DNA of 5,106 nucleotides from Phycisphaerae bacterium. Lineage in GTDB: Bacteria; Planctomycetota; Phycisphaerae; Sedimentisphaerales; Anaerobacaceae. The notes beneath the pieces were generated by a model. The model was not told the DNA's origin. It searched no databases and saw only the letters and a program-made list of their open reading frames with translations. Positions within the stretch are counted from its first letter, which is position 1; the number at the start of each line of letters is the position of its first letter. Shown here one piece after another: positions 1-5,106 of this stretch. The translations under genes and the position numbers were made by a program. The stretch covers positions 1 through 5,106 of the forward strand of contig JAUVYZ010000174.1 of assembly GCA_030602845.1 (NCBI GenBank), written 5' to 3'.

Positions 1-797
1 GGGTGCCGCTGGGAAAGACGAAGATTAAGGTCTCTCGCATCGGCTTCGGCACGGGTATGCGAGGCGGGAACCGGCAGTCAAACCAAACCCGCCTGGGCAA
101 AGAAAACTTTGAAGCCCTGCTCCGGGCGTCGTACGAGCGAGGCGTCCGGCTGTTCGATTTAGCCGACCTTTATGGTACCCACCCTTACGTCGCCCGGGCA
201 CTGCGTAAAATGCCCCGCAAGGATTACATCATCTCCTCAAAAATCTGGTGGCGACGCGGCGGAATACCCGAAAAGGAACGACCCGACGCTGACGTCGTCG
301 TCAATCGTTTCCTCAAGGAGCTAAACACCGACTACATCGACATAATCCTGCTGCACTGCGTTGACAAGCCAAACTGGCCGGACGAACTCGGCGAACAGAT
401 GAACATCCTGGCAAAGCTCAAAAAGAAAGGCATCGTGCGGGCACATGGCGTCTCCTGTCATTCGCTGCCAGCCCTGGAGGCGGCTGCAGATGAGCCGTGG
501 GTCGATTCGGTGAACGTGCGAATCAACGCATATGGCAAGAATATGGACGGCCCGGTTGCGAAGGTCGAACCCGTGGTTAGGAAGCTGCACAAGGCAGGCA
601 AAGGCGTGGTAGGGATGAAGCTGATTGGCGAGGGGGCCTTCCGCAACAGCGACGAAAAACGCGACAGCTCCATCCGCTACGTGCTCGGCCTCGGCTGTGT
701 GGATGCAATGGTCGTCGGCTTCGAGAAAGTCGAAGAGATTGACGACTTCGCCGCACGCGTTCGCAAAGTGTCCGAAGCACTTATAAAAAAGGCGTGA
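1..797 (+). CDS. Aldo/keto reductase, 5'-truncated by the window edge
   Basis: This is an NAD(P)H-dependent oxidoreductase of the aldo/keto reductase (AKR) superfamily, which reduces carbonyl groups; its substrate cannot be told from the sequence. The first complete codon is at position 3, and 264 codons are visible before the TGA at 795-797. Counting from that codon, the N-terminal strand PLGKTKIKVSRIGFGTG matches the AKR opening. The four catalytic residues are present: Asp52 and Tyr57 in FDLADLYG, Lys80 in ISSKIW and His118 in LLHCVD. The C-terminal part (GVVGMKLIGEG, then LGLGCVDAMVVGF) is the usual cofactor-side region, and no C-terminal cysteine cluster of a 4Fe-4S domain is present. 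The GTG at position 3 is probably not the start, because related proteins carry more residues before PLGKT. Planctomycete relatives often have a twin-arginine signal there, but that part is outside the window. No clear terminator is visible in the 57 bases separating it from the converging gene. Confidence 0.93.
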   Translation, partial: VPLGKTKIKVSRIGFGTGMRGGNRQSNQTRLGKENFEALLRASYERGVRLFDLADLYGTHPYVARALRKMPRKDYIISSKIWWRRGGIPEKERPDADVVVNRFLKELNTDYIDIILLHCVDKPNWPDELGEQMNILAKLKKKGIVRAHGVSCHSLPALEAAADEPWVDSVNVRINAYGKNMDGPVAKVEPVVRKLHKAGKGVVGMKLIGEGAFRNSDEKRDSSIRYVLGLGCVDAMVVGFEKVEEIDDFAARVRKVSEALIKKA

Positions 798-854
798 GCA
801 ACAAGCGAAAAACGTAAAGCGAAAGCTCCGACTTCAACTTGTTTTGCGCGGCGC

Positions 855-2183
855 TCACATAGGAAGCCGGCGGCGGACCTCCTCATACTCCGCAATCGCA
901 GAATTTATACTTTCGACCAGAGAACCTATATCGGCACTCAAATCTAAATATTCATTAGCAAGACGAATTGCTCTTTGATAATTTAGTATCAAACGGTCCA
1001 GAGTGAACAACAATTCGTTCCTTAGCCTTTGTCGCTCTATTACGTCCCTGTCGTACCAGTAGCCTCCGTACCAAGGGCCCCTGTTGCGTATTATCCCCTC
1101 AAGTAGATTAAGCTCTCTGCGAAGCCCCTCTGAGCGGTTCTTAAGATGCGTAATAGCGGGAGAAACCTCATTAAAATCCCTCTTGGCTTTCTCAAATCCG
1201 CGTTTTGCTTTTTCGCACTCATTATTTCGAACCAGGCCCGCCTTAGCTGCATCACGCGATATTAAAAGCTCTCTTGTCGAAGAAACGATTTTGTCCGCAA
1301 TATTACACTGTACGGCCTCGGCTGCCGTTAATGTCAGCAATGAACCGCTTTCACTCCACGTTCTGACAAGAGTTTGGGCAGCTTTTTTGTTCTGACTCTC
1401 AACAAACAATGTTTCGCCTTCCTCAGTAACCTCTAAAGCTTCAATATCTTCGTCGACCATCGCTTTGGCAATGACGGCCGGCCGGTTGTTCCGTTCGGCA
1501 AGTGCAGCAATATAAGCAGTAAGTGTAGAAGCATCATCGTCAGGCCGGCTTGGGACAATAGGTTTTTCTACTATAGCTCGCCCATAAGGCCTTAGTGAAG
1601 TTCGTACACGACGTCTCCTTGCGTTCGTAAGGTCAGAAGGAGTGTATGATACTAACGTGGCGCCACCGATGGTCGTATTATCCGCCATATAAAGCTCGTA
1701 ACAGGCAATGGCTATCGCAGCACCGGTTGAGTATGCGCCTCCGAATTTGCCGCCGTTAACGAATGCAACAATACGGCAATTATCTACCTGGATGATTGCA
1801 CTACAAATGCGCTTGGCCAAATCAATTCGGCCACCGGATGTATCAATCTCAATGAGAATAAACAGTGGACCCTGGCTGGCAGCTAAAATTATTGCATTTT
1901 CAAAAGCTTCGGCTTCACATATCAGGTCAACCGGTTCCTTTATAGAAAAAGTAATCACCTTGTTCTTGCGGCCAAGACGATTATAATGGATTTCGTAATC
2001 GCCGAGGTCAAGGTATTGTGGGCTCCTTTTGTTCGCAATACGAACTTGTGTCTTATTATGTCTTTTTAGCTGCGTGGCATAGCCATTGAAGCTTTTGCCA
2101 GTCTGACGGTGTGTAAACGTATCGCCAAAGCAGTTAGAGAAAAAGAGTAATACAGCAAGCATAGAGATAAGATATTTAACCAT
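855..2183 (-). CDS. Exported ClpP/crotonase-fold serine protease, NfeD-like, with C-terminal helical region
   Basis: The 442-residue product looks like a secreted or membrane-associated serine protease of the NfeD/signal-peptide-peptidase type (ClpP/crotonase fold). Residues 1-20 form a signal peptide (MVKYLISMLAVLLFFSNCFG, probable cleavage before Asp21). The Cys18 context (FSNC) is a poor lipobox. Residues 75-175 carry the fold's landmarks: IEIDTSGGRIDLAKRI at 111-126 (oxyanion-hole glycines), then GGAYSTGAAIAIA with Ser152 as candidate nucleophile, and ADNTTIGGA at 167-175. A later stretch, LTAAEAVQCNIADKIVSS (285-302), matches the end of NfeD protease domains. Where NfeD proteins have the catalytic Lys, just before an AYI-like helix (here 223-225), I see Asp residues; Lys207 lies earlier and could substitute. 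Residues 320-440 are charged and predicted helical or coiled coil, broken by an aromatic turn (GPWYGGYWYD, 369-378). This replaces the membrane and OB-fold domains of classical NfeD. The gene looks more AT-rich than its neighbours. The start is chosen from the Shine-Dalgarno; an in-frame ATG 27 bases upstream lacks one. Confidence 0.8.
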   Translation of the reverse strand: MVKYLISMLAVLLFFSNCFGDTFTHRQTGKSFNGYATQLKRHNKTQVRIANKRSPQYLDLGDYEIHYNRLGRKNKVITFSIKEPVDLICEAEAFENAIILAASQGPLFILIEIDTSGGRIDLAKRICSAIIQVDNCRIVAFVNGGKFGGAYSTGAAIAIACYELYMADNTTIGGATLVSYTPSDLTNARRRRVRTSLRPYGRAIVEKPIVPSRPDDDASTLTAYIAALAERNNRPAVIAKAMVDEDIEALEVTEEGETLFVESQNKKAAQTLVRTWSESGSLLTLTAAEAVQCNIADKIVSSTRELLISRDAAKAGLVRNNECEKAKRGFEKAKRDFNEVSPAITHLKNRSEGLRRELNLLEGIIRNRGPWYGGYWYDRDVIERQRLRNELLFTLDRLILNYQRAIRLANEYLDLSADIGSLVESINSAIAEYEEVRRRLPM

Positions 2184-2300
2184 TTTTTTACCTCCTTTGC
2201 TTATAGGCATCCACTTAGTATTATGTTAACAAAAAAATCGAAAAAATCCACTTTTTTTCTGTAAATATCGAAAATCGCGTTTTGGAGCTGCTCGGTGCCC
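2184..2300 (-). promoter_or_regulatory. AT-rich upstream region of the protease gene, weak promoter candidate
   Basis: Read leftward, a CATAAT sequence (2225-2220) resembles a -10 box and would start transcription about 30 bases before the ATG. The DNA where a -35 box should lie is only a T-rich run (GATTTT), so the promoter is poorly supported. The stretch is rich in A and T tracts, with the motif TCGAAAA repeated at about 2238 and 2268. No other feature is visible in it. Confidence 0.25.
2190..2198 (-). promoter_or_regulatory. Strong ribosome binding site that sets the protease start
   Basis: On the minus strand this reads AAAGGAGGT, followed by six A residues and then ATG at 2183-2181. 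It is close to a full anti-16S match with ideal spacing. It lies inside the longer reading frame that begins at the ATG at 2210-2208, so it rules in favour of the inner start, which also gives a cleaner signal peptide. Confidence 0.9.
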
Positions 2301-2407
2301 CTTTTGAAATTGGGTTTGATTGGGTTTGTTTTTTTGGACTGCGAAATCATCCTATTTTATGTAATCCTTTGTTATAAGTGAGTTTACATTCATTTTGGCT
2401 TTTCGGA

Positions 2408-2461
2408 AATTGGGTTTGAATTGGGTTTGAATTGGGTTTGATTGGGTTTGAATTGGGTTTG
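2408..2461 (+). repeat. Tandem array of AATTGGGTTTG, five units
   Basis: The units lie at 2408-2418, 2419-2429, 2430-2440, 2441-2450 (one base short, ATTGGGTTTG) and 2451-2461. They are otherwise identical. A separate pair of the same units (11 then 10 bases) lies about 80 bases to the left at 2308-2328. Confidence 0.95.
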
Positions 2462-2572
2462 TTTTCACCAAGTGTCCAATTGGATTTATTTTCATAAACC
2501 ACTGTATGTAAAGACTTTACATTCACTTGACTTTTTCGGAAATTGGCTTTGTTTTGCATAAAAGGGTCGATT

Positions 2573-2615
2573 TGTAGAGGCCTCTCTACAGTTGTAGAGG
2601 GTGCCTTATAGGCAC
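2573..2615. repeat. Cluster of small palindromes
   Basis: TGTAGAG at 2573-2579 pairs with CTCTACA at 2584-2590 across a GCCT loop. The same CTCTACA can instead pair with a second TGTAGAG at 2593-2599, so two hairpins compete. Immediately to the right, GTGCCT (2601-2606) pairs with AGGCAC (2610-2615) around a three-base loop. They appear to form the right boundary of the composite repeat. No T tract follows on either strand, so they are not obvious terminators. Confidence 0.75.
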
Positions 2616-2728
2616 GTAAATATTTGCTGGCAATGATAAAATGGGCAAGCTTCACTACAAGGTTATTGGTTGTTGGTAACTGATAATTGAACATACACGT
2701 AACACCTTTCACTAACGATGGTTTTTGA

Positions 2729-2866
2729 CGTGTCCAGCACCAAATTACCCCGCACTAATTAGACATGAGTTCGCACTCAATTCGTGCGGGACACGGCGGC
2801 AGCAGCCTATTTGGTGCGGGACGAAGACGTGCGGTTCTCCGCTAAATGCCTGCCATCTCTATGGTG
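2729..2866 (-). ncRNA. Candidate structured RNA, family unknown
   Basis: The minus-strand transcript expected from the adjacent promoter would begin near 2866 and could fold extensively. In transcript order it has a CCAT-AGAG-ATGG hairpin (2864-2853), a GCGG-AGAA-CCGC hairpin (2842-2831) and a large nested element (2817-2737). In that element GCACCAAAT pairs with ATTTGGTGC (9 bp). Inside it CCCGCAC pairs with GTGCGGG (7 bp), then a G-A mismatch, AATT with AATT, and a GAGT-GCGA-ACTC hairpin closed by a GNRA tetraloop with a six-base 3' bulge. An alternative pairing, CGTGTCC (2795-2789) with GGACACG (2735-2729), competes with the outer stem. The 3' end is not defined. No known RNA family is recognised. 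It could equally be the leader of a small ORF to its left or part of a structured repeat. Confidence 0.4.
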
Positions 2867-2872
2867 GTTTGT

Positions 2873-2900
2873 ATTATACCAAATTTCAAAGAAAAGTCAA
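2873..2900 (-). promoter_or_regulatory. Near-consensus sigma-70-type promoter reading leftward
   Basis: On the minus strand TTGACT (2900-2895) is followed, after 16 bases, by a perfect TATAAT (2878-2873). This would start transcription near 2866, into the structured sequence. It is the best promoter in the window and lies about 690 bases upstream of the protease gene, too far and too interrupted to be that gene's obvious promoter. Planctomycete promoter rules are less well known, so activity is inferred. Confidence 0.6.
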
Positions 2901-2904
2901 GAAA

Positions 2905-2930
2905 AAAAGTGCGCTTTTTTGCGCACTTTT
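2905..2930 (-). terminator. Hairpin terminator, stronger in the leftward direction
   Basis: AAAAGTGCGC (2905-2914) and GCGCACTTTT (2921-2930) form a perfect 10-bp stem around six T residues. Leftward, the GC-rich stem is followed by seven T residues (2908-2902), a classic intrinsic terminator. Rightward there are only the four T residues of the stem itself. It lies just upstream of the leftward promoter and would shield it from transcription coming from the right. No gene on its right ends here. Confidence 0.65.
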
Positions 2931-3043
2931 AGTTCATAGTTTGTAGTTCATTGTTCGTTGCTGGATGCTCGATACTGGATGCTGGATTCTCCCGCCGTCG
3001 CTGAAGCTATGGCGGACAAGCGATGCTGGATGCTGGTATCGAG
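2930..3043. repeat. Cluster of short dispersed repeats with an 8-bp inverted pair
   Basis: TAGTTCAT occurs twice (2930-2937, 2944-2951). CTGGATGCT occurs three times (2961-2969, 2975-2983, 3026-3034), with degenerate versions between them. CTCGATAC (2968-2975) and GTATCGAG (3036-3043) are perfect inverted repeats enclosing the cluster. Inside lies CCGCC (2992-2996) facing GGCGG (3011-3015) around CGCTGAAGCTATGG-like DNA, a sequence type I recall as dispersed in environmental bacterial genomes (unverified). No coding potential is visible. Confidence 0.65.
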
Positions 3044-3095
3044 GGTGTATTTGGCCTTAATGGCCGAAGAGAACACAAAAAGTGCGATAATTTGC

Positions 3096-3123
3096 TTGAT
3101 ATTTTCTCTCAATTATATAAAAT
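3096..3123 (+). promoter_or_regulatory. Possible promoter of the beta-helix gene
   Basis: TTGATA (3096-3101) is followed after 16 bases by TAAAAT (3118-3123); each matches the sigma-70 consensus at five of six positions. The local DNA is AT-rich, so chance matches are likely. If real, it gives a leader of about 120 bases before the ATG. Confidence 0.35.
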
Positions 3124-3186
3124 GGCGTTAGTTTGATGTATGATGGCAGGATGGGTGAGAAGGCCTCTTTTTGCTTCCCGATAAGC

Positions 3187-3222
3187 TTTCCCCCCACGAA
3201 AACATCGCATTATGTTGGGAAA
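3187..3222 (+). promoter_or_regulatory. Stem-loop in the leader of the beta-helix gene
   Basis: TTTCCC (3187-3192) pairs with GGGAAA (3217-3222). Stacked directly inside it, AACAT (3201-3205) pairs with ATGTT (3212-3216) around a six-base loop, leaving an eight-base bulge on the left side. It ends 15 bases before the Shine-Dalgarno, where a fold could influence translation. No known riboswitch is recognised. Confidence 0.35.
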
Positions 3223-3237
3223 ATATTAGCAATTTTT

Positions 3238-3244
3238 AAGGAGG
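3238..3244 (+). promoter_or_regulatory. Ribosome binding site of the beta-helix gene
   Basis: AAGGAGG is followed by seven bases and then ATG at 3252. This strong match fixes the start and directly precedes a good signal peptide. Confidence 0.9.
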
Positions 3245-3251
3245 CGATAAA

Positions 3252-5106
3252 ATGAGAACGAAAACACATCTAAAAGTGTCCATCGTAATGTCAGTATTAT
3301 TGGTGGGGATGGCTCCCGTAATTGCTGCGGGAGGAACCATCTATGTCGATGCCAACGCTTCGCCAGGAGGGGACGGGACGAGCTGGGCTACGGCGTACAA
3401 GTATCTGCAGGATGCGCTCTATAAGCCACCAACAGGTGGTGACCAGATCTGGGTGGCTGCGGGGACGTATAAGTCGGATGAGGACGAAGGTGGAAACGTC
3501 GACCCAAACGACCGAACTGAGACCTTCCAACTCATCAACGGTGTCGCGCTCTACGGCGGGTTTGCAGGCGGGGAGACCGGCCTCGATGAGCGTGATTGGG
3601 AAACCAACGAAACCATCCTCAGCGGCGACATTAATACGCCTGGCGACAACTCGGACAACAGCTATCACGTGGTTACCGGTAGCGGGACGAATGGAACGGC
3701 CGTGCTGGACGGCTTCACCGTTACCGCCGGGAACGCTAATGGCTCTTCTTGGGCGGACTCCAAGGGCGGCGGGATGTTCAACAACTCCGGCAGCCCTACC
3801 GTCACGAACTGCACATTCAGCGGTAATTCAGCAGACATAGCGGGCGGGATGCTCAATTATGATAACAGCAGCCCGACCGTGACTAACTGCACCTTCAGGG
3901 GTAACTCGGCAGTCCTCCAGTACGGCGGCGGGATGTTCAACTGGTGGTTCAGCAGCCCGAAGGTTACCAACTGCACCTTCATCGGGAACTCAGGATACGC
4001 TGGTGCCGGGATGGGCAACGCCGACAGCAGCCCGACTGTCACCAATTGCACGTTCAGTGGGAACGCGGCCAGCTACAGAGGCGGCGGGATGTACAACTTA
4101 GGCAGCAGCGGTGGCAGCAGCCCGACGGTGACGAACTGTATCCTATGGGGTGACAGCCCTGACGAGATATCTGTGTATACTGGCGCGCCTGTGGTAACTT
4201 ACAGCGATGTCGCAGGTGGCTACGGCGGCACGGGCAACATCAATTCAGACCCGCTGTTCGCTGATGCTGACCTGAGACTATCGGCGGGTTCACCGTGTAT
4301 CGATGCCGGAGACAACACGGCGGTACCTGGCGGCGTTACGACAGACCTCGACGGCAACCCGCGATTCGTCGATCACCCAGTCATCACCGATACCGGCAAC
4401 GGTATGCCGCCTATCGTGGATATGGGGGCTTATGAATACCAGCCTGCTACTATCTTCGTCGATGCGGATGCCACTGGTGCAAATGATGGCACGAGCTGGG
4501 CCAATGCCTATAACTACCTGCAGGACGGCTTGGCCGATGCCAATTTGGCATCGGGCGATGAGATCTGGGTGGCGGAAGGCACATACAAACCGGATGCCAA
4601 CTCAGCCGATCCGAATGGCAGCGGCGACCGGACGGCCACGTTTCAGCTCATCAACGGCGTGGCGCTTTACGGCGGGTTTGCAGGCGGCGAGACCAGCCTC
4701 AATGAGCGGGACTGGGAAACCAACGAAACGATTCTTAGTGGGGACTTGGATGGTAATGACGTACCGGTCGGGGACCCTTGTGATTTACCGACTGAGCCGA
4801 CACAGGCTGAGAACAGCTACCACGTGGTAACCGGCAGCGGAACCGATGCAAACGCCGTCCTGGACGGCTTCACCATCACAGCCGGCAATGCCAACAGCTC
4901 GTATCCAAACAACCATGGCGGCGGGATGTACAACGACTCCGGCAGCCCGACCGTGACCAACTGCACCTTCAGCGGTAACTCTGCAAGCGAAACCGGCGGC
5001 GGGATGCTCAACTCTAGTAGCAGCCCGACGGTAGTCAACTGCACGTTCAGCGGGAACTCGGCTGGTACCAGAGGCGGCGGGATGTGCAACTACTACCTCT
5101 GCAGCC
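3252..5106 (+). CDS. Secreted right-handed beta-helix repeat protein, two modules, 3' end outside the window
   Basis: The frame from the ATG at 3252 stays open to the window edge (618 complete codons). Residues 1-26 are a signal peptide (KTHLKVSIVMSVLLVG core, cleavage near VIAA). Module 1 (about 30-398) opens with IYVDANASPGGDGTSWATAY, YLQDAL and IWVAAGTYK. It continues through LINGVALYGGFAGGETGLDERDWETNETILSGD and SYHVVTGSG to five beta-helix rungs of the form GGGM-N-SPTVTNCTFSGNSA (172-303). It closes with a region resembling the choice-of-anchor Q domain (SDPLFADADLRLSAGSPCIDAGD ... DLDGNPRF ... DMGAYEY). Module 2 begins at IFVDADATGANDGTSWANAY (401) and repeats the plan, reaching its third rung at the edge. 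Such proteins are exported and usually act at the cell surface or outside the cell; pectate-lyase-like folds are common, but no catalytic residues can be named. A C-terminal anchor or dockerin may lie beyond the window. Confidence 0.9.
   Translation, partial: MRTKTHLKVSIVMSVLLVGMAPVIAAGGTIYVDANASPGGDGTSWATAYKYLQDALYKPPTGGDQIWVAAGTYKSDEDEGGNVDPNDRTETFQLINGVALYGGFAGGETGLDERDWETNETILSGDINTPGDNSDNSYHVVTGSGTNGTAVLDGFTVTAGNANGSSWADSKGGGMFNNSGSPTVTNCTFSGNSADIAGGMLNYDNSSPTVTNCTFRGNSAVLQYGGGMFNWWFSSPKVTNCTFIGNSGYAGAGMGNADSSPTVTNCTFSGNAASYRGGGMYNLGSSGGSSPTVTNCILWGDSPDEISVYTGAPVVTYSDVAGGYGGTGNINSDPLFADADLRLSAGSPCIDAGDNTAVPGGVTTDLDGNPRFVDHPVITDTGNGMPPIVDMGAYEYQPATIFVDADATGANDGTSWANAYNYLQDGLADANLASGDEIWVAEGTYKPDANSADPNGSGDRTATFQLINGVALYGGFAGGETSLNERDWETNETILSGDLDGNDVPVGDPCDLPTEPTQAENSYHVVTGSGTDANAVLDGFTITAGNANSSYPNNHGGGMYNDSGSPTVTNCTFSGNSASETGGGMLNSSSSPTVVNCTFSGNSAGTRGGGMCNYYLCS
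3765..4160 (+). repeat. Five tandem beta-helix rungs, module 1
   Basis: The rungs start at residues 172, 198, 225, 251 and 277, a spacing of 26 or 27 residues. Each has GGGM or GGM/GAGM, a variable turn, then SPTVTNC. The first four continue CTF-x-GN. The last turns into NCILWGD and leads into the closing domain. The DNA shows matching 78- to 81-base units, with GGCGGGATG and AGCAGCCCGAC as the most constant blocks. Confidence 0.9.
4917..5106 (+). repeat. Tandem beta-helix rungs, module 2, cut by the window edge
   Basis: Rungs start at residues 556, 582 and 608, spaced 26 residues apart, with the same GGGM ... SPTV-NCTFSGNSA pattern. The third ends at GGGMCNYYLCS, where the window stops. It has two extra cysteines not seen at these positions in other rungs. 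Confidence 0.9.

Larger units (their letters stand above)
2301..2615 (-). repeat. Composite non-coding repeat element (CAAACCCAATT family)
   Basis: This block is assembled from short repeats. It includes an AATTGGGTTTG pair at 2308-2328 and a five-unit array at 2408-2461. It also includes two diverged 32-base copies of one sequence at 2383-2414 and 2516-2547, both beginning TTTACATTCA and ending in TCGGAAATTGG, 133 bases apart. The right end has adjacent small hairpins (2573-2615). Read on the minus strand it gives the peptide pattern MQNKANF ... NKSNWTLGENKPNSNPI, which I recall as a frequently mis-predicted ORF in planctomycete genomes; that memory is unverified. Because the array units are 11 and 10 bases long, no single reading frame is preserved from unit to unit, which argues for a DNA- or RNA-level element rather than a protein gene. 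Confidence 0.7.
3339..5106 (+). repeat. Long internal duplication: module 1 (3339-4451) and module 2 (4452 onward)
   Basis: The second module restarts 371 codons after the first. DNA identity is very high in places: the segment encoding YGGFAGGET-L-ERDWETNETILSG at about 3553-3630 recurs at about 4669-4746 with few changes. Elsewhere the copies differ. Module 2 has a 13-residue longer loop (DLDGNDVPVGDPCDLPTEPTQAE) where module 1 has INTPGDNSD. This suggests duplication within the gene followed by divergence, or gene conversion of conserved parts. Confidence 0.85.

Noticed and set aside
798..854. Terminator between the converging reductase and protease genes
   Set aside because: Only a 6-bp AACAAG/CTTGTT pairing over a wide loop is present, with no GC-rich stem or T tract.
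2229..2260. A-tract/T-tract hairpin upstream of the protease gene as a terminator
   Set aside because: The stem would be A-T pairs only and no gene ends there; it is better described as AT-rich promoter DNA.
2408..2461. CRISPR array or telomere-like repeat
   Set aside because: The units are directly adjacent with no spacers, and 11 bp is too short for CRISPR; resemblance to GGGTTT telomere repeats is superficial in this context.
2347..2712. A 121-residue minus-strand frame as a real protein gene
   Set aside because: Most of it is translated repeat DNA whose 10- and 11-base units do not keep codon phase; it is kept only as a low-interest finding.
2725..2946. A 73-residue plus-strand frame ending past the terminator hairpin
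   Set aside because: It has no ribosome binding site, runs through the inverted repeats and the hairpin, and its peptide resembles nothing known.
3322..4830. Plus-strand frames at 3322-3840, 3944-4153 and 4303-4830
   Set aside because: They overlap the beta-helix gene out of frame; only the frame from 3252 has a signal peptide, a Shine-Dalgarno and recognisable domains.
3665..5089. Several antisense frames with repeated IPPP / FPLNVQLVTVGL peptides
   Set aside because: They are mirror images of the beta-helix rungs: GGCGGGATG and SPTVTNC coding repeats read backward give IPPP and VQLVTVGL. No ribosome binding sites support them.

Overview
The window most likely comes from a planctomycete, probably of the class Phycisphaerae. 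Three things suggest this. The aldo/keto reductase belongs to the 'PLGKT-KVSRIGFGTGMRGG-NQTR' type that I associate with planctomycetes. The secreted beta-helix protein has the 'IYVDA-ATG-NDGTSWA / YLQDAL / GGFAGGET-L-ERDWETNETILSGD' architecture typical of that phylum's metagenomic genomes. The intergenic DNA carries CAAACCCAATT-type repeats and 'ctggatgct' repeats, which I recall as frequent in these genomes. The assignment rests on recognition only; no search was run.

Layout. Positions 1-797 (+) hold the 3' part of an aldo/keto reductase gene whose start lies outside the window. It faces, across a 57-base gap, a gene on the minus strand (855-2183) for an exported ClpP/crotonase-fold serine protease of the NfeD type, with an unusual C-terminal helical region. 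Its start is fixed by a near-perfect Shine-Dalgarno sequence. From 2184 to 3251 there is about 1.07 kb with no convincing protein gene. It contains a composite repeat with an 11-bp array, a strong minus-strand promoter next to a hairpin terminator, a candidate structured RNA, a cluster of short dispersed repeats, and the leader of the next gene. From 3252 to the right edge (+) an open frame without a stop encodes a large secreted right-handed beta-helix protein. It has one complete module ending in a choice-of-anchor-Q-like domain, followed by a second copy of the module cut by the window edge.

The three genes show no sign of forming one operon: the first two converge and the second and third diverge. 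The protease and the beta-helix protein both appear to be exported, but nothing links them functionally. The most interesting unexplained part is the intergenic stretch 2729-2930: a near-consensus minus-strand promoter, insulated upstream by a terminator hairpin, feeds directly into a sequence that can fold into nested stems with a GNRA tetraloop. This could be an undescribed small RNA or leader, or a structured mobile repeat.
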